DNA of 64,000 bases, from positions 46,567,001 through 46,631,000 of the forward strand of contig OX344765.1 of NCBI GenBank assembly GCA_947034895.1, in the 5' to 3' direction. The stretch's first letter is position 1; each line of letters begins with the position of its first letter. A model generated the notes under the pieces. It had not been told where the DNA came from. It saw only the letters and a program-made list of their open reading frames with translations, and made no database searches. The translations under genes were made by a program, and so were the position numbers. Below are positions 61,231-64,000 of this stretch, piece after piece. Source of the DNA: Rhytidiadelphus loreus. Taxonomy: Eukaryota; Streptophyta; Bryopsida; Hypnales; Hylocomiaceae.

Positions 61231-63683
61231 AAGCTTTTTATAAAAGAAAAATCCCAGACTAATCAAGACAGGTACATACATAAAATAGCTTCTAAGATAG
61301 AGACATCTCACATCCATCTATCTTGCTATCCCAAACCTCACATCAAAGTCTTACAACCTCTTATAGAAGTCACATCAAACTGATAAGATGGCTCAAGTAA
61401 AAAATCTTCTTAGAACAACCAAACTCGTGGTGGTACAGTTTCCAGTTAAGTACAATGTCACATCTCCTAAGCTTACTTTAGACTACATATGTAATATACT
61501 AAAGCCTATAACCAATAGGAATTAGTATCCCAAATAACAACTGTGCCTCCAAAAACTATGGATAGAGTATTTTGCAGATTGGTAAATTAATCCAAGAGAC
61601 TGTGAACCTCACCTGCACCCATGCAATCCAACGAACAAAAAGTTAGTTAGAGAACGTATGTTAGGTGTCTTCAGCTCACAGCAGCGTGTTATAGCAATCA
61701 CAAGAAGAAAAAACACCATGCAAAATCTCATTAACAATTCACATAAGAAAATGGGGCAATCATATTAGTCTCAAAAACTTGCAGATCAACATCAATCACA
61801 TAAAGCAAAGAACAGAGGACCTAAGAGGATGCCATCTGTGCTTGCTTTCTCTCCACACACCCTAATTTCCTCTAAATCCAATGCAGAAAGTAAATACCAC
61901 CCAAAAAGTGAGAGGGCTCATCCATGATTCAGGCCCTCTATTTATACTATGAGCTTCAAGTTAGGGCACAGAGCCACCATAACCAGAGAAAACCCTAGCT
62001 CTTAAGAAAAGAGGGGGAAAAAACCACCAACTCGATTCAAATTAGGTCATTTATGCCAGACGTTACTTCCTTGGAGAACTAAAACCCACTAACATGACTA
62101 CTTAACTAGTTGTCATGGAATGGTAATTAAAATACTTAGTATCTCTGGCATGGAGAGAATTGCTCAAAAACCATGGCCAATAGTGACTTTAGAAGGGACA
62201 AATTAGGCCACCTAAACTTGTACCATATCTGTAAATCAACTTCAATCATAGTCTAATTTTCCAACTAATTGAATTTTGGTACCAATTTTCTACTTGTCAT
62301 CCCTTCATAATTTAGGGAACAAGTATGTGGTGTTCCAACTTCCTCCAATAAACCTAGAACATAGACATCTCCATCCAAGGCTAGGTAATAGAATTTATGC
62401 TATAAGGTTTTAGTAACATCAAAATTGTGGCTAAATTAATTTTCAACATTTTCTAATCTAGAGGGTAAAGGAAGGGAAGGGTGGGAGGGGCCTTATAAAA
62501 TAGTAACTTGGATATGTAATTAACATATTTTACCATCCAAGTTTGCTGAAATATAAGTAACTAGTTCTAAGAATAGAAAACTACTTACTTTTATTTGAAA
62601 AACCATGAATATTTACTTGTCATGATTTTAGCAAAATATAAAGGGGACATTTAACATTCTCCTTTACTTTATCAAAAATTGATATGCAACTAGACTAAAA
62701 CTAGAGCTTTGAGTGAATTACTCTAAAGAATTTTTTTAAAAACCTTTAAGCCTGTTAAACAAATTGTTTAAAATTGATTGGTTTCAAAATAGACAACCAT
62801 ACAAATTTTAAAAAACCAAAACCATGGCTACATAACCTCCATGATTACATTTATTTATAAAGGGGCTATTCAACTTCCACCCTTGCATTATCAAAATGAA
62901 TTGCAACTAGACTTAGGGTTTAGGGTTTAGGGTTTAGGGTCATGGTCTTATTTACAAATGGACATTGGAGAGGTCTATGGTGTTGTATAGTACTATATGT
63001 ATGGAGCATGACATGATATCAAAATTCTACCAACAGATCTTTGGGTTTAGATAGAATTGGGTCATTGTAAGGCAATTTTGGGAAATTCACAACTAGAATC
63101 TCTAAGTATGGAACGGAAAACTAATGCCAATTGTGGTAGCAACGAGAGCATTTGGACCAGCATGTTTTTGTACGTGGGCCATCTTTGCTATGAGGCTGAA
63201 TTTCAAAGCGTACAACCTGTAGACCCTAAGCATGCAACTATAAAGGGGCTATCGTATAATACTGCAAGGCCCGTAAGTACATCATCATTGACGACAGACT
63301 CCCAAGGGAGACCAACATTTTGAACACTTCAAAACACAATTTTCAACTATGCAAATGAAGTTCAACTCATTCAAAATACTATAACATTCACAACAAGTAG
63401 TTACAGTGAAAAAGCCAAGCCTTAGGAGTTGTATTAAGCACGCTGAAAGGCCTGAACTTACAAGTTGCAAAAATGCTACCCAAACCCTGAGCTCAAGCAC
63501 TAGAAGTCTTTATGGATCATAATCAGAACTACAACCTGGATTATACAAAATGGGCAGATGCACTACTTAGAATCCTCTTGTGTAGCTTTTCTACTCCAAA
63601 AAGAGCTCTAATTACTGCGCAGCGGGATCATAATCGGCAACATCGTCAAGACTTACATAATGGTAGCTTCTTCCCTAGGGGTC
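61231..63683. other. Intergenic region, nothing firmly recognised
   Basis: A TATA-like TATAAATAG lies on the minus strand at 61938-61946, followed on that strand by less AT-rich sequence. No LTR pair or gene could be tied to it. Elsewhere there are only short frames. Confidence 0.35.
62913..62940. repeat. Interstitial plant telomere-type repeat
   Basis: Four GGGs in TTAGGGTTTAGGGTTTAGGG phase, about 3.5 units of TTTAGGG. It is too short for a telomere and lies in AT-rich intergenic DNA. Confidence 0.8.
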
Positions 63684-64000
63684 CTAGTACATCGTGGTAT
63701 ACTCTAATTCGCCATCTGTTGGAGTTGGGTTTAGGGTTGACGTCGTGGTGTCACCTTCCAGCAGGTTGTCATGCATCACTTGGTCCAAGTGAAAAACGGG
63801 CGCATTTGAATCCACAACGCTCCTGGGGTTTCTGTCGCTGTCAGAGTTGTCCCCTCCATCGTCAAGCACAAAGGCTGTAGGAAAGAATCGTCACTCACCT
63901 TGGAACAAAATTGCGGTGGCAAATTCCATGGCGTGGAATTCCCATGCTGCATCCACCATCCACCACAGCTCCCTACCGTCCCCCTTGTGTAGTAGAGCCT
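63684..64000 (-). pseudogene. Coding-like fragment at the right edge, unidentified
   Basis: On the minus strand a single frame from the window edge reads ALLHKGDGRELWWMVDAAWE and FHAMEFATAILFQGE, then a TGA stop. It continues in the same frame as FVLDDGGDNSDSDRN and APVFHLDQVMHDNLLEG to a stop at 63684. Composition and length suggest real coding origin, with an internal nonsense codon like those in the other decayed elements here. An intron cannot explain the stop, since the only nearby GT/AG pair would give a 24-nt intron. The family was not recognised. Confidence 0.35.

Noticed and set aside
58096..61946. LTR retrotransposon bounded by the two TATA-like sites
   Set aside because: They lie on opposite strands, and no LTR pair, primer-binding site or polyprotein was found.
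62913..62940. Chromosome end suggested by TTTAGGG repeats
   Set aside because: Only about 3.5 units, with ordinary sequence on both sides.

Overview
The window reads as nuclear DNA of a land plant. It has GT-AG introns, a plant-type ER oleate desaturase with an intron in its 5' leader, 12-oxophytodienoate-reductase (OPR) genes, plant-style DNA transposons and a short TTTAGGG telomere-type tract. Long AT-rich gaps separate a few GC-richer genes. The transposon proteins (a BED/hAT type and a DUF7869-like type) and the OPR make a seed-free plant such as a moss the best guess, but that is inference, not proof.

Layout. 1-1320: a broken OPR copy on the minus strand (exons 1-2 only), cut off by a short repeat at the left edge. 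1.5-10 kb: no gene, but TTAA-flanked elements, two large inverted repeats, a TTA-flanked (PIF/Harbinger-like) element and a TA-flanked MITE lying against it. 10.5-12.5 kb: an intact three-exon OPR on the plus strand, head to head with the broken copy. 14.3-17.0 kb: a five-exon alpha/beta hydrolase. 18.5-21.6 kb: a 360-bp deletion derivative of a hAT-like element, then a decayed DUF7869-like pseudogene. 23.9-27.2 kb: a large inverted-repeat structure. 27.4-33.6 kb: a 6.2-kb hAT-like element with a transposase gene killed by in-frame stops. 33.6-46.3 kb: a dense cluster of TIR elements, including a clean CACTA element. 46.6-48.3 kb: FAD2. 48.7-49.3 kb: coding-like exons of an unidentified minus-strand gene. 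49.6-52.4 kb: a second copy of the alpha/beta hydrolase gene. 53.9-56.5 kb: a gene for an unknown RING/PHD-like zinc-finger protein with one in-frame amber codon. 57-64 kb: tandem repeats, a TIR element, a telomeric-type tract and a coding-like fragment at the right edge.

How the genes relate. FAD2 makes linoleate from oleate on ER lipids. OPR-family flavoenzymes act on lipid-derived enones, and the hydrolases could act on ester or lipid substrates, so a lipid/oxylipin theme is possible but unproven. Two OPR copies and two hydrolase copies in one window point to local segmental duplication with inversions. The most notable protein observation is that the intact OPR has Phe where the family has its catalytic Tyr, plus two Arg-to-Lys changes at flavin-contact positions. 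Repeat biology is the other strong theme: an (inactivated) autonomous element and its own MITE lie 8.5 kb apart, and the same palindromic module sits inside two different TIR families.
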